Below are positions 36,505-50,193 of a stretch of 64,000 nucleotides of DNA, in pieces. Source of the stretch: Auanema rhodensis (lineage: Eukaryota > Nematoda > Chromadorea > Rhabditida > Rhabditidae); contig OZ059898.1 of NCBI GenBank assembly GCA_964057225.1, positions 1,116,001 through 1,180,000 on the forward strand. The letters are read 5' to 3'. Every line of letters begins with the position of its first letter. Within the stretch, counting starts at the first letter, position 1. The notes beneath the pieces were generated by a model that was not told the origin of the DNA, did no database searches, and saw nothing but the letters and a program-made list of their open reading frames with translations. The translations under genes and the position numbers were made by a program.

Positions 36505-39500
36505 GTACATGGAAACTCAACATACACTAATGCATCATTTTTCAAACGATCATAACTAATTTTTGTATTAAGCGTTTTTCAATGTAATATAGTGCATTCG
36601 ATGCGGATTTTTAAGCTGCGTCGACCTGTGTTATCAGATTTGCGCTAGCTTTAAAATGCACCGAGATATCAACTGATATAAGTTCACACTTATATCCTCG
36701 ATTTTCACCCTGAAGAATTAATTTTTTCGTTGAATAACATTGTCCATCGTCTTTGCCTTGAAAAAAGGAATCTAAAAACATCTACTTTTTGCTAAATTAT
36801 TTTGAAATTTTTTGAAAAAATTTTTGTCAAAATGTTTTTGGAAGCAATGTTGAGTGTACATGGAAACTCAACATACACTAATGCATCATTTTTCAAACGA
36901 TCATAACTAATTTTTGTATTAAGCGTTTTTCAATGTAATATAGTGCATTCGATGCGGATTTTTAAGCTGCGTCGACCTGTGTTATCAGATTTGCGCTAGC
37001 TTAAAAATGCACCGAGATATCAACTGATATAAGTTCACACTTATATCCTCGATTTTCACCCTGAAGAATTAATTTTTTCGTTGAATAACATTGTCCATCG
37101 TCTTTGCCTTGAAAAATGGAATCTAAAAACATCTACTTTTTGCTAAGTTATCTTGAAATTTTTCGAAAAAATTTTTGTCAAAATGTTTTTGGAAGCAATG
37201 TTGAGTGTACATGGAAACTCAACATACACTAATGCATCATTTTTCAAACGATCATAACTAATTTTTGTATTAAGCGTTTCTCAATGTAATATAGTGCATT
37301 CGATGCGGATTTTTAAGCTGCGTCGATCTGTGTTATCAGATTTGCGCTAGCTTAAAAATGCACCGAGATATCAACTGATATAAGTTCACACTTATATCCT
37401 CGATTTTCACCCTGAAGAATTAATTTTTTCGTTGAATAACATTGTCCATCGTCTTTGCCTTGAAAAAAGGAATCTAAAAACATCTACTTTTTGCTAAATT
37501 ATTTTGAAATTTTTCGAAAAAATTTTTGTCAAAATGTTTTTGGAAGCAATGTTGAGTGTACATGGAAACTCAACATACACTAATGCATCATTTTTCAAAC
37601 GATCATAACTAATTTTTGTATTAAGCGTTTCTCAATGTAATATAGTGCATTCGATGCGGATTTTTAAGCTGCGTCGACCTGTGTTATCAGATTTGCGCTA
37701 GCTTAAAAATGCACCGAGATATCAACTGATATAAGTTCACACTTATATCCTCGATTTTCACCCTGAAGAATTAATTTTTTCGTTGAATTACATTGTCCAT
37801 CGTCTTTGCCTTGGAAAATGGAATCTAAAAACATCTACTTTTTGCTAAGTTATCTTGAAATTTTTCGAAAAAATTTTTGTCAAAATGTTTTTGGAAGCAA
37901 TGTTGAGTGTACATGGAAACTCAACATACACTAATGCATCATTTTTCAAACGATCATAACTAATTTTTGTATTAAGCGTTTCTCAATGTAATATAGTGCA
38001 TTCGATGCGGATTTTTAAGCTGCGTCGATCTGTGTTATCAGATTTGCGCTAGCTTAAAAATGCACCGAGATATCAACTGATATAAGTTCACACTTATATC
38101 CTCGATTTTCACCCTGAAGAATTAATTTTTTCGTTGAATAACATTGTCCATCGTCTTTGCCTTGAAAAAAGGAATCTAAAAACATCTACTTTTTGCTAAA
38201 TTATTTTGAAATTTTTCGAAAAAATTTTTGTCAAAATGTTTTTGGAAGCAATGTTGAGTGTACATGGAAACTCAACATACACTAATGCATCATTTTTCAA
38301 ACGATCATAACTAATTTTTGTATTAAGCGTTTTTCAATGTAATATAGTGCATTCGATGCGGATTTTTAAGCTGCGTCGACCTGTGTTATCAGATTTGCGC
38401 TAGCTTTAAAATGCACCGAGATATCAACTGATATAAGTTCACACTTATATCCTCGATTTTCACCCTGAAGAATTAATTTTTTCGTTGAATAACATTGTCC
38501 ATCGTCTTTGCCTTGAAAAAAGGAATCTAAAAACATCTACTTTTTGCTAAATTATTTTGAAATTTTTTGAAAAAATTTTTGTCAAAATGTTTTTGGAAGC
38601 AATGTTGAGTGTACATGGAAACTCAACATACACTAATGCATCATTTTTCAAACGATCATAACTAATTTTTGTATTAAGCGTTTTTCAATGTAATATAGTG
38701 CATTCGATGCGGATTTTTAAGCTGCGTCGACCTGTGTTATCAGATTTGCGCTAGCTTAAAAATGCACCGAGATATCAACTGATATAAGTTCACACTTATA
38801 TCCTCGATTTTCACCCTGAAGAATTAATTTTTTCGTTGAATAACATTGTCCATCGTCTTTGCCTTGAAAAATGGAATCTAAAAACATCTACTTTTTGCTA
38901 AGTTATCTTGAAATTTTTCGAAAAAATTTTTGTCAAAATGTTTTTGGAAGCAATGTTGAGTGTACATGGAAACTCAACATACACTAATGCATCATTTTTC
39001 AAACGATCATAACTAATTTTTGTATTAAGCGTTTCTCAATGTAATATAGTGCATTCGATGCGGATTTTTAAGCTGCGTCGATCTGTGTTATCAGATTTGC
39101 GCTAGCTTAAAAATGCACCGAGATATCAACTGATATAAGTTCACACTTATATCCTCGATTTTCACCCTGAAGAATTAATTTTTTCGTTGAATAACATTGT
39201 CCATCGTCTTTGCCTTGAAAAAAGGAATCTAAAAACATCTACTTTTTGCTAAATTATTTTGAAATTTTTCGAAAAAATTTTTGTCAAAATGTTTTTGGAA
39301 GCAATGTTGAGTGTACATGGAAACTCAACATACACTAATGCATCATTTTTCAAACGATCATAACTAATTTTTGTATTAAGCGTTTCTCAATGTAATATAG
39401 TGCATTCGATGCGGATTTTTAAGCTGCGTCGACCTGTGTTATCAGATTTGCGCTAGCTTAAAAATGCACCGAGATATCAACTGATATAAGTTCACACTTA

Positions 39501-40014
39501 TATCCTCGATTTTCACCCTGAAGAATTAATTTTTTCGTTGAATTACATTGTCCATCGTCTTTGCCTTGGAAAATGGAATCTAAAAACATCTACTTTTTGC
39601 TAAGTTATCTTGAAATTTTTCGAAAAAATTTTTGTCAAAATGTTTTTGGAAGCAATGTTGAGTGTACATGGAAACTCAACATACACTAATGCATCATTTT
39701 TCAAACGATCATAACTAATTTTTGTATTAAGCGTTTCTCAATGTAATATAGTGCATTCGATGCGGATTTTTAAGCTGCGTCGATCTGTGTTATCAGATTT
39801 GCGCTAGCTTAAAAATGCACCGAGATATCAACTGATATAAGTTCACACTTATATCCTCGATTTTCACCCTGAAGAATTAATTTTTTCGTTGAATAACATT
39901 GTCCATCGTCTTTGCCTTGAAAAAAGGAATCTAAAAACATCTACTTTTTGCTAAATTATTTTGAAATTTTTCGAAAAAATTTTTGTCAAAATGTTTTTGG
40001 AAGCAATGTTGAGT
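36505..40014. repeat. Five-monomer higher-order unit of domain III, two copies (1755 bp)
   Basis: M105-M109 and M110-M114 match member by member. They run: 74T/121C copy with ttttttg; 74T/121C copy with ctaagtta; D; 121C copy with the rare gaattacattg and ttggaaaatgg (M108, M113); D. The shared rare changes in M108 and M113 make this the clearest duplication in the domain. Confidence 0.8.
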
Positions 40015-40365
40015 GTACATGGAAACTCAACATACACTAATGCATCATTTTTCAAACGATCATAACTAATTTTTGTATTAAGCGTTTCTCAATGTAGTAT
40101 AGTGCATTCGATGCGGATTTTTAAGCTGCGTCGATCTGTGTTATCAGATTTGCGCTAGCTTAAAAATGCACCGAGATATCAACTGATATAAGTTCACACT
40201 TATATCCTCGATTTTCACCCTGAAGAATTAATTTTTTCGTTGAATAACATTGTCCATCGTCTTTGCCTTGAAAAATGGAATCTAAAAACATCTACTTTTT
40301 GCTAAATTATCTTGAAATTTTTCGAAAAAATTTTTGTCAAAATGTTTTTGGAAGCAATGTTGAGT

Positions 40366-42120
40366 GTACATGGAAACTCAACATACACTAATGCATCATT
40401 TTTCAAACGATCATAACTAATTTTTGTATTAAGCGTTTCTCAATGTAGTATAGTGCATTCGATGCGGATTTTTAAGCTGCGTCGATCTGTGTTATCAGAT
40501 TTGCGCTAGCTTAAAAATGCACCGAGATATCAACTGATATAAGTTCACACTTATATCCTCGATTTTCACCCTGAAGAATTAATTTTTTCGTTGAATAACA
40601 TTGTCCATCGTCTTTGCCTTGAAAAAAGGAATCTAAAAACATCTACTTTTTGCTAAATTATTTTGAAATTTTTTGAAAAAATTTTTGTCAAAATGTTTTT
40701 GGAAGCAATGTTGAGTGTACATGGAAACTCAACATACACTAATGCATCATTTTTCAAACGATCATAACTAATTTTTGTATTAAGCGTTTTTCAATGTAAT
40801 ATAGTGCATTCGATGCGGATTTTTAAGCTGCGTCGACCTGTGTTATCAGATTTGCGCTAGCTTAAAAATGCACCGAGATATCAACTGATATAAGTTCACA
40901 CTTATATCCTCGATTTTCACCCTGAAGAATTAATTTTTTCGTTGAATAACATTGTCCATCGTCTTTGCCTTGAAAAATGGAATCTAAAAACATCTACTTT
41001 TTGCTAAGTTATCTTGAAATTTTTCGAAAAAATTTTTGTCAAAATGTTTTTGGAAGCAATGTTGAGTGTACATGGAAACTCAACATACACTAATGCATCA
41101 TTTTTCAAACGATCATAACTAATTTTTGTATTAAGCGTTTCTCAATGTAATATAGTGCATTCGATGCGGATTTTTAAGCTGCGTCGATCTGTGTTATCAG
41201 ATTTGCGCTAGCTTAAAAATGCACCGAGATATCAACTGATATAAGTTCACACTTATATCCTCGATTTTCACCCTGAAGAATTAATTTTTTCGTTGAATAA
41301 CATTGTCCATCGTCTTTGCCTTGAAAAAAAGAATCTAAAAACATCTACTTTTTGCTAAATTATTTTGAAATTTTTCGAAAAAATTTTTGTCAAAATGTTT
41401 TTGGAAGCAATGTTGAGTGTACATGGAAACTCAACATACACTAATGCATCATTTTTCAAACGATCATAACTAATTTTTGTATTAAGCGTTTCTCAATGTA
41501 ATATAGTGCATTCGATGCTGATTTTTAAGCTGCGTCGACCTGTGTTATCAGATTTGCGCTAGCTTAAAAATGCACCGAGATATCAACTGATATAAGTTCA
41601 CACTTATATCCTCGATTTTCACCCTGAAGAATTAATTTTTTCGTTGAATAACATTGTCCATCGTCTTTGCCTTGAAAAATGGAATCTAAAAACATCTACT
41701 TTTTGCTAAGTTATCTTGAAATTTTTCGAAAAAATTTTTGTCAAAATGTTTTTGGAAGCAATGTTGAGTGTACATGGAAACTCAACATACACTAATGCAT
41801 CATTTTTCAAACGATCATAACTAATTTTTGTATTAAGCGTTTCTCAATGTAATATAGTGCATTCGATGCGGATTTTTAAGCTGCGTCGATCTGTGTTATC
41901 AGATTTGCGCTAGCTTAAAAATGCACCGAGATATCAACTGATATAAGTTCACACTTATATCCTCGATTTTCACCCTGAAGAATTAATTTTTTCGTTGAAT
42001 AACATTGTCCATCGTCTTTGCCTTGAAAAAAGGAATCTAAAAACATCTACTTTTTGCTAAATTATTTTGAAATTTTTCGAAAAAATTTTTGTCAAAATGT
42101 TTTTGGAAGCAATGTTGAGT
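40366..42120. repeat. Third, diverged version of the domain III five-monomer unit
   Basis: M116-M120 keeps the order of the unit at 36505-40014: a ttttttg copy, a 74T/121C/ctaagtta copy (M117), D with aaaaagaatct (M118), a 121C/ctaagtta copy (M119, with private gatgctgatt) and D. It lacks gaattacattg and ttggaaaatgg. One D-to-spacer copy (M115) separates it from the second unit. It is older than, or was converted differently from, the first two. Confidence 0.6.
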
Positions 42121-45100
42121 GTACATGGAAACTCAACATACACTAATGCATCATTTTTCAAACGATCATAACTAATTTTTGTATTAAGCGTTTCTCAATG
42201 TAGTATAGTGCATTCGATGCGGATTTTTAAGTTGCGTCGATCTGTGTTATCAGATTTGCGCTAGCTTAAAAATGCACCGAGATATCAACTGATATAAGTT
42301 CACACTTATATCCTCGATTTTCACCCTGAAGAATTAATTTTTTCGTTGAATAACATTGTCCATCGTCTTTGCCTTGAAAAATGGAATCTAAAAACATCTA
42401 CTTTTTGCTAAATTATCTTGAAATTTTTCGAAAAAATTTTTGTCAAAATGTTTTTGGAAGCAATGTTGAGTGTACATGGAAACTCAACATACACTAATGC
42501 ATCATTTTTCAAACGATCATAACTAATTTTTGTATTAAGCGTTTCTCAATGTAGTATAGTGCATTCGATGCGGATTTTTAAGCTGCGTCGATCTGTGTTA
42601 TCAGATTTGCGCTAGCTTGAAAATGCACCGAGATATCAACTGATATAAGTTCACACTTATATCCTCGATTTTCACCCTGAAGAATTAATTTTTTCGTTGA
42701 ATAACATTGTCCATCGTCTTTGCCTTGAAAAATGGAATCTAAAAACATCTACTTTTTGCTAAATTATCTTGAAATTTTTCGAAAAAATTTTTGTCAAAAT
42801 GTTTTTGGAAGCAATGTTGAGTGTACATGGAAACTCAACATACACTAATGCATCATTTTTCAAACGATCATAACTAATTTTTGTATTAAGCGTTTCTCAA
42901 TGTAATATAGTGCATTCGATGCGGATTTTTAAGCTGCGTCGATCTGTGTTATCAGATTTGCGCTGGCTTAAAAATGCACCGAGATATCAACTGATATAAG
43001 TTCACACTTATATCCTCGATTTTCACCCTGAAGAATTAATTTTTTCGTTGAATAACATTGTCCATCGTCTTTGCCTTGAAAAAAGGAATCTAAAAACATC
43101 TTCTTTTTGCTAAATTATTTTGAAATTTTTCGAAAAAATTTTTGTCAAAATGTTTTTGGAAGCAATGTTGAGTGTACATGGAAACTCAACATACACTAAT
43201 GCATCATTTTTCAAACGATCATAACTAATTTTTGTATTAAGCGTTTCTCAATGTAATATAGTGCATTCGATGCGGATTTTTAAGCTGCGTCGATCTGTGT
43301 TATCAGATTTGCGCTAGCTTAAAAATGCACCGAGATATCAACTGATATAAGTTCACACTTATATCCTCGATTTTCACCCTGAAGAATTAATTTTTTCGTT
43401 GAATAACATTGTCCATCGTCTTTGCCTTAAAAAAAGGAATCTAAAAACATCTACTTTTTGCTAAATTATTTTGAAATTTTTCGAAAAAATTTTTGTCAAA
43501 ATGTTTTTGGAAGCAATGTTGAGTGTACATGGAAACTCAACATACACTAATGCATCATTTTTCAAACGATCATAACTAATTTTTGTATTAAGCGTTTCTC
43601 AATGTAGTATAGTGCATTTGATGCGGATTTTTAAGCTGCGTCGATCTGTGTTATCAGATTTGCGCTAGCTTTAAAATGCACCGAGATATCAACTGATATA
43701 AGTTCACACTTATATCCTCGATTTTCACCCTGAAGAATTAATTTTTTCGTTGAATAACATTGTCCATCGTCTTTGCCTTGAAAAATGGAATCTGAAAACA
43801 TCTACTTTTTGCTAAATTATTTTGAAATTTTTCGAAACAATTTTTGTCAAAATGTTTTTGGAAGCAATGTTGAGTGTACATGGAAACTCAACATACACTA
43901 ATGCATCATTTTTCAAACGATCATAACTAATTTTTGTATTAAGCGTTTCTCAATGTAATATAGTGCATTCGATGCGGATTTTTAAGCTGCGTCGATCTGT
44001 GTTATCAGATTTGCGCTAGCTTAAAAATGCACCGAGATATCAACTGATATAAGTTCACACTTATATCCTCGATTTTCACCCTGAAGAATTAATTTTTTCG
44101 TTGAATAACATTGTCCATCGTCTTTGCCTTGAAAAAAGGAATCTAAAAACATCTACTTTTTGCTAAATTATTTTGAAATTTTTCGAAAAAATTTTTGTCA
44201 AAATGTTTTTGGAAGCAATGTTGAGTGTACATGGAAACTCAACATACACTAATGCATCATTTTTCAAACGATCATAACTAATTTTTGTATTAAGCGTTTC
44301 TCAATGTAATATAGTGCATTCGATGCGGATTTTTAAGCTGCGTCGATCTGTGTTATCAGATTTGCGCTAGCTTAAAAATGCACCGAGATATCAACTGATA
44401 TAAGTTCACACTTATATCCTCGATTTTCACCCTGAAGAATTAATTTTTTCGTTGAATAACATTGTCCATCGTCTTTGCCTTGAAAAAAGGAATCTAAAAA
44501 CATCTACTTTTTGCTAAATTATTTTGAAATTTTTCGAAAAAATTTTTGTCAAAATGTTTTTGGAAGCAATGTTGAGTGTACATGGAAACTCAACATACAC
44601 TAATGCATCATTTTTCAAACGATCATAACTAATTTTTGTATTAAGCGTTTCTCAATGTAGTATAGTGCATTCGATGCGGATTTTTAAGCTGCGTCGATCT
44701 GTGTTATCAGATTTGCGCTAGCTTTAAAATGCACCGAGATATCAACTGATATAAGTTCACACTTATATCCTCGATTTTCACCCTGAAGAATTAATTTTTT
44801 CGTTGAATAACATTGTCCATCGTCTTTGCCTTGAAAAAAGGAATCTAAAAACATCTACTTTTTGCTAAATTATTTTGAAATTTTTTGAAAAAATTTTTGT
44901 CAAAATGTTTTTGGAAGCAATGTTGAGTGTACATGGAAACTCAACATACACTAATGCATCATTTTTCAAACGATCATAACTAATTTTTGTATTAAGCGTT
45001 TTTCAATGTAATATAGTGCATTCGATGCGGATTTTTAAGCTGCGTCGACCTGTGTTATCAGATTTGCGCTAGCTTAAAAATGCACCGAGATATCAACTGA

Positions 45101-48087
45101 TATAAGTTCACACTTATATCCTCGATTTTCACCCTGAAGAATTAATTTTTTCGTTGAATAACATTGTCCATCGTCTTTGCCTTGAAAAATGGAATCTAAA
45201 AACATCTACTTTTTGCTAAATTATCTTGAAATTTTTCGAAAAAATTTTTGTCAAAATGTTTTTGGAAGCAATGTTGAGTGTACATGGAAACTCAACATAC
45301 ACTAATGCATCATTTTTCAAACGATCATAACTAATTTTTGTATTAAGCGTTTCTCAATGTAGTATAGTGCATTCGATGCGGATTTTTAAGCTGCGTCGAT
45401 CTGTGTTATCAGATTTGCGCTAGCTTGAAAATGCACCGAGATATCAACTGATATAAGTTCACACTTATATCCTCGATTTTCACCCTGAAGAATTAATTTT
45501 TTCGTTGAATAACATTGTCCACCGTCTTTGCCTTGAAAAAAGGAATCTAAAAACATCTACTTTTTGCTAAATTATTTTGAAATTTTTCGAAAAAATTTTT
45601 GTCAAAATGTTTTTGGAAGCAATGTTGAGTGTACATGGAAACTCAACATACACTAATGCATCATTTTTCAAACGATCATAACTAATTTTTGTATTAAGCG
45701 TTTCTCAATGTAGTATAGTGCATTCGATGCGGATTTTTAAGCTGCGTCGATCTGTGTTATCAGATTTGCGCTAGCTTAAAAATGCACCGAGATATCAACT
45801 GATATAAGTTCACACTTATGTCCTCGATTTTCACCCTGAAGAACTAATTTTTTCGTTGAATAACATTATCCATCGTCTTTGCCTTGAAAAATGGAATCTA
45901 AAAACATCTACTTTTTGTTAAATTATTTTGAAATTTTTCGAAAAAATTTTTGTCAAAATGTTTTTGGAAGCAATGTTGAGTGTACATGGAAACTCAACAT
46001 ACACTAATGCATCATTTTTCAAACGATCATAACTAATTTTTGTATTAAGCGTTTCTCAATGTAGTATAGTGCATTTGATGCGGATTTTTAAGCTGCGTCG
46101 ATCTGTGTTATCAGATTTGCGCTAGCTTTAAAATGCACCGAGATATCAACTGATATAAGTTCACACTTATATCCTCGATTTTCACCCTGAAGAATTAATT
46201 TTTTCGTTTAATAACATTGTCCATCGTCTTTGCCTTGAGAAAAGGAATCTAAAAACATCTACTTTTTGCTAAATTATTTTGAAATTTTTTGAAAAAATTT
46301 TTGTCAAAATGTTTTTGGAAGCAATGTTGAGTGTACATGGAAACTCAACATACACTAATGCATCATTTTTCAAACGATCATAACTAATTTTTGTATTAAG
46401 CGTTTCTCAATGTAGTATAGTGCATTCGATGCGGATTTTTAAGCTGCGTCGATCTGTGTTATCAGATTTGCGCTAGCTTTAAAATGCACCGAGATATCAA
46501 CTGATATAAGTTCACACTTATATCCTCGATTTTCACCCTGAAGAATTAATTTTTTCGTTGAATAACATTGTCCATCGTCTTTGCCTTGAAAAAAGGAATC
46601 TAAAAACATCTACTTTTTGCTAAATTATTTTCAAATTTTTCGAAAAAATTTTTGTCAAAATGTTTTTGGAAGCAATGTTGAGTGTACATGGAAACTCAAC
46701 ATACACTAATGCATCATTTTTCAAACGATCATAACTAATTTTTGTATTAAGCGTTTCTCAATGTAATATAGTGCATTCGATGCGGATTTTTAAGCTGCGT
46801 CGATCTGTGTTATCAGATTTGCGCTAGCTTTAAAATGCACCGAGATATCAACTGATATAAGTTCACACTTATATCCTCGATTTTCACCCTGAAGAATTAA
46901 TTTTTTCGTTGAATAACATTGTCCATCGTCTTTGCCTTGAGAAAAGGAATCTAAAAACATCTACTTTTTGCTAAATTATTTTGAAATTTTTCGAAAAAAT
47001 TTTTGTCAAAATGTTTTTGGAAGCAATGTTGAGTGTACATGGAAACTCAACATACACTAATGCATCATTTTTCAAACGATCATAACTAATTTTTGTATTA
47101 AGCGTTTCTCAATGTAATATAGTGCATTCGATGCGGATTTTTAAGCTGCGTCGATCTGTGTTATCAGATTTGCGCTAGCTTAAAAATGCACCGAGATATC
47201 AACTGATATAAGTTCACACTTATATCCTCGATTTTCACCCTGAAGAATTAATTTTTTCGTTGAATAACATTGTCCATCGTCTTTGCCTTGAAAAAAGGAA
47301 TCTAAAAACATCTACTTTTTGCTAAATTATTTTGAAATTTTTTGAAAAAATTTTTGTCAAAATGTTTTTGGAAGCAATGTTGAGTGTACATGGAAACTCA
47401 ACATACACTAATGCATCATTTTTCAAACGATCATAACTAATTTTTGTATTAAGCGTTTCTCAATGTAGTATAGTGCATTCGATGCGGATTTTTAAGCTGC
47501 GTCGATCTGTGTTATCAGATTTGCGCTAGCTTTAAAATGCACCGAGATATCAACTGATATAAGTTCACACTTATATCCTCGATTTTCACCCTGAAGAATT
47601 AATTTTTTCGTTGAATAACATTGTCCATCGTCTTTGCCTTGAAAAATGGAATCTAAAAACATCTACTTTTTGCTAAATTATCTTGAAATTTTTCGAAAAA
47701 ATTTTTGTCAAAATGTTTTTGGAAGCAATGTTGAGTGTACATGGAAACTCAACATACACTAATGCATCATTTTTCAAACGATCATAACTAATTTTTGTAT
47801 TAAGCGTTTCTCAATGTAATATAGTGCATTCGATGCGGATTTTTAAGCTGCGTCGATCTGTGTTATCAGATTTGCGCTAGCTTAAAAATGCACCGAGATA
47901 TCAACTGATATAAGTTCACACTTATATCCTCGATTTTCACCCTGAAGAATTAATTTTTTCGTTGAATAACATTGTCCATCGTCTTTGCCTTGAAAAAAGG
48001 AATCTAAAAACATCTACTTTTTGCTAAATTATTTTGAAATTTTTCGAAAAAATTTTTGTCAAAATGTTTTTGGAAGCAATGTTGAGT

Positions 48088-50193
48088 GTACATGGAAACT
48101 CAACATACACTAATGCATCATTTTTCAAACGATCATAACTAATTTTTGTATTAAGCGTTTCTCAATGTAGTATAGTGCATTCGATGCGGATTTTTAAGCT
48201 GCGTCGATCTGTGTTATCAGATTTGCGCTAGCTTTAAAATGCACCGAGATATCAACTGGTATAAGTTCACACTTATATCCTCGATTTTCACCCTGAAGAA
48301 TTAATTTTTTCGTTGAATAACATTGTCCATCGTCTTTGCCTTGAAAAAAGGAATCTAAAAACATCTACTTTTTGCTAAATTATTTTCAAATTTTTCGAAA
48401 AAATTTTTGTCAAAATGTTTTTGGAAGCAATGTTGAGTGTACATGGAAACTCAACATACACTAATGCATCATTTTTCAAACGATCATAACTAATTTTTGT
48501 ATTAAGCGTTTCTCAATGTAATATAGTGCATTCGATGCGGATTTTTAAGCTGCGTCGATCTGTGTTATCAGATTTGCGCTAGCTTAAAAATGCACCGAGA
48601 TATCAACTGATATAAGTTCACACTTATATCCTCGATTTTCACCCTGAAGAATTAATTTTTTCGTTGAATAACATTGTCCATCGTCTTTGCCTTGAAAAAA
48701 GGAATCTAAAAACATCTACTTTTTGCTAAATTATTTTGAAATTTTTCGAAAAAATTTTTGTCAAAATGTTTTTGGAAGCAATGTTGAGTGTACATGGAAA
48801 CTCAACATACACTAATGCATCATTTTTCAAACGATCATAACTAATTTTTGTATTAAGCGTTTCTCAATGTAGTATAGTGCATTCGATGCGGATTTTTAAG
48901 CTGCGTCGATCTGTGTTATCAGATTTGCGCTAGCTTAAAAATGCACCGAGATATCAACTGATATAAGTTCACACTTATGTCCTCGATTTTCACCCTGAAG
49001 AATTAATTTTTTCGTTGAATAACATTATCCATCGTCTTTGCCTTGAAAAATGGAATCTAAAAACATCTACTTTTTGCTAAATTATTTTGAAATTTTTCGA
49101 AAAAATTTTTGTCAAAATGTTTTTGGAAGCAATGTTGAGTGTACATGGAAACTCAACATACACTAATGCATCATTTTTCAAACGATCATAACTAATTTTT
49201 GTATTAAGCGTTTCTCAATGTAGTATAGTGCATTCGATGCGGATTTTTAAGCTGCGTCGATCTGTGTTATCAGATTTGCGCTAGCTTTAAAATGCACCGA
49301 GATATCAACTGGTATAAGTTCACACTTATATCCTCGATTTTCACCCTGAAGAATTAATTTTTTCGTTGAATAACATTGTCCATCGTCTTTGCCTTGAAAA
49401 AAGGAATCTAAAAACATCTACTTTTTGCTAAATTATTTTCAAATTTTTCGAAAAAATTTTTGTCAAAATGTTTTTGGAAGCAATGTTGAGTGTACATGGA
49501 AACTCAACATACACTAATGCATCATTTTTCAAACGATCATAACTAATTTTTGTATTAAGCGTTTCTCAATGTAATATAGTGCATTCGATGCGGATTTTTA
49601 AGCTGCGTCGATCTGTGTTATCAGATTTGCGCTAGCTTAAAAATGCACCGAGATATCAACTGATATAAGTTCACACTTATATCCTCGATTTTCACCCTGA
49701 AGAATTAATTTTTTCGTTGAATAACATTGTCCATCGTCTTTGCCTTGAAAAAAGGAATCTAAAAACATCTACTTTTTGCTAAATTATTTTGAAATTTTTC
49801 GAAAAAATTTTTGTCAAAATGTTTTTGGAAGCAATGTTGAGTGTACATGGAAACTCAACATACACTAATGCATCATTTTTCAAACGATCATAACTAATTT
49901 TTGTATTAAGCGTTTCTCAATGTAGTATAGTGCATTCGATGCGGATTTTTAAGCTGCGTCGATCTGTGTTATCAGATTTGCGCTAGCTTAAAAATGCACC
50001 GAGATATCAACTGATATAAGTTCACACTTATGTCCTCGATTTTCACCCTGAAGAATTAATTTTTTCGTTGAATAACATTATCCATCGTCTTTGCCTTGAA
50101 AAATGGAATCTAAAAACATCTACTTTTTGCTAAATTATTTTGAAATTTTTCGAAAAAATTTTTGTCAAAATGTTTTTGGAAGCAATGTTGAGT
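48088..50193. repeat. Three-monomer higher-order unit of domain IV, two copies (1053 bp)
   Basis: M138-M140 and M141-M143 repeat three members: a 95C/ctttaaa copy with the rare actggtata (172G) and ttttc; a D copy; and a copy with tatgtcc and cattatcc. The 172G change is found only in M138 and M141. Members correspond without visible difference. Confidence 0.8.

Larger units (their letters stand above)
35452..45279. repeat. Domain III of the array (M102-M129), 121C and 309T monomers
   Basis: This domain begins abruptly at M102 with the first copies carrying 309T (ttttttg instead of tttttcg). It is defined by the 121T-to-C change (gtcgacctg), found in M104, 105, 106, 108, 110, 111, 113, 117, 119 and 129 and nowhere else in the window. 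That change creates a SalI-type GTCGAC. Many of these copies also carry 74T (gtttttc) and ctaagtta. D-type copies alternate with them. The clearest higher-order unit is five monomers long (36505-40014), with a third, diverged version at 40366-42120. M121-M128 are transitional toward domain IV. Confidence 0.82.
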
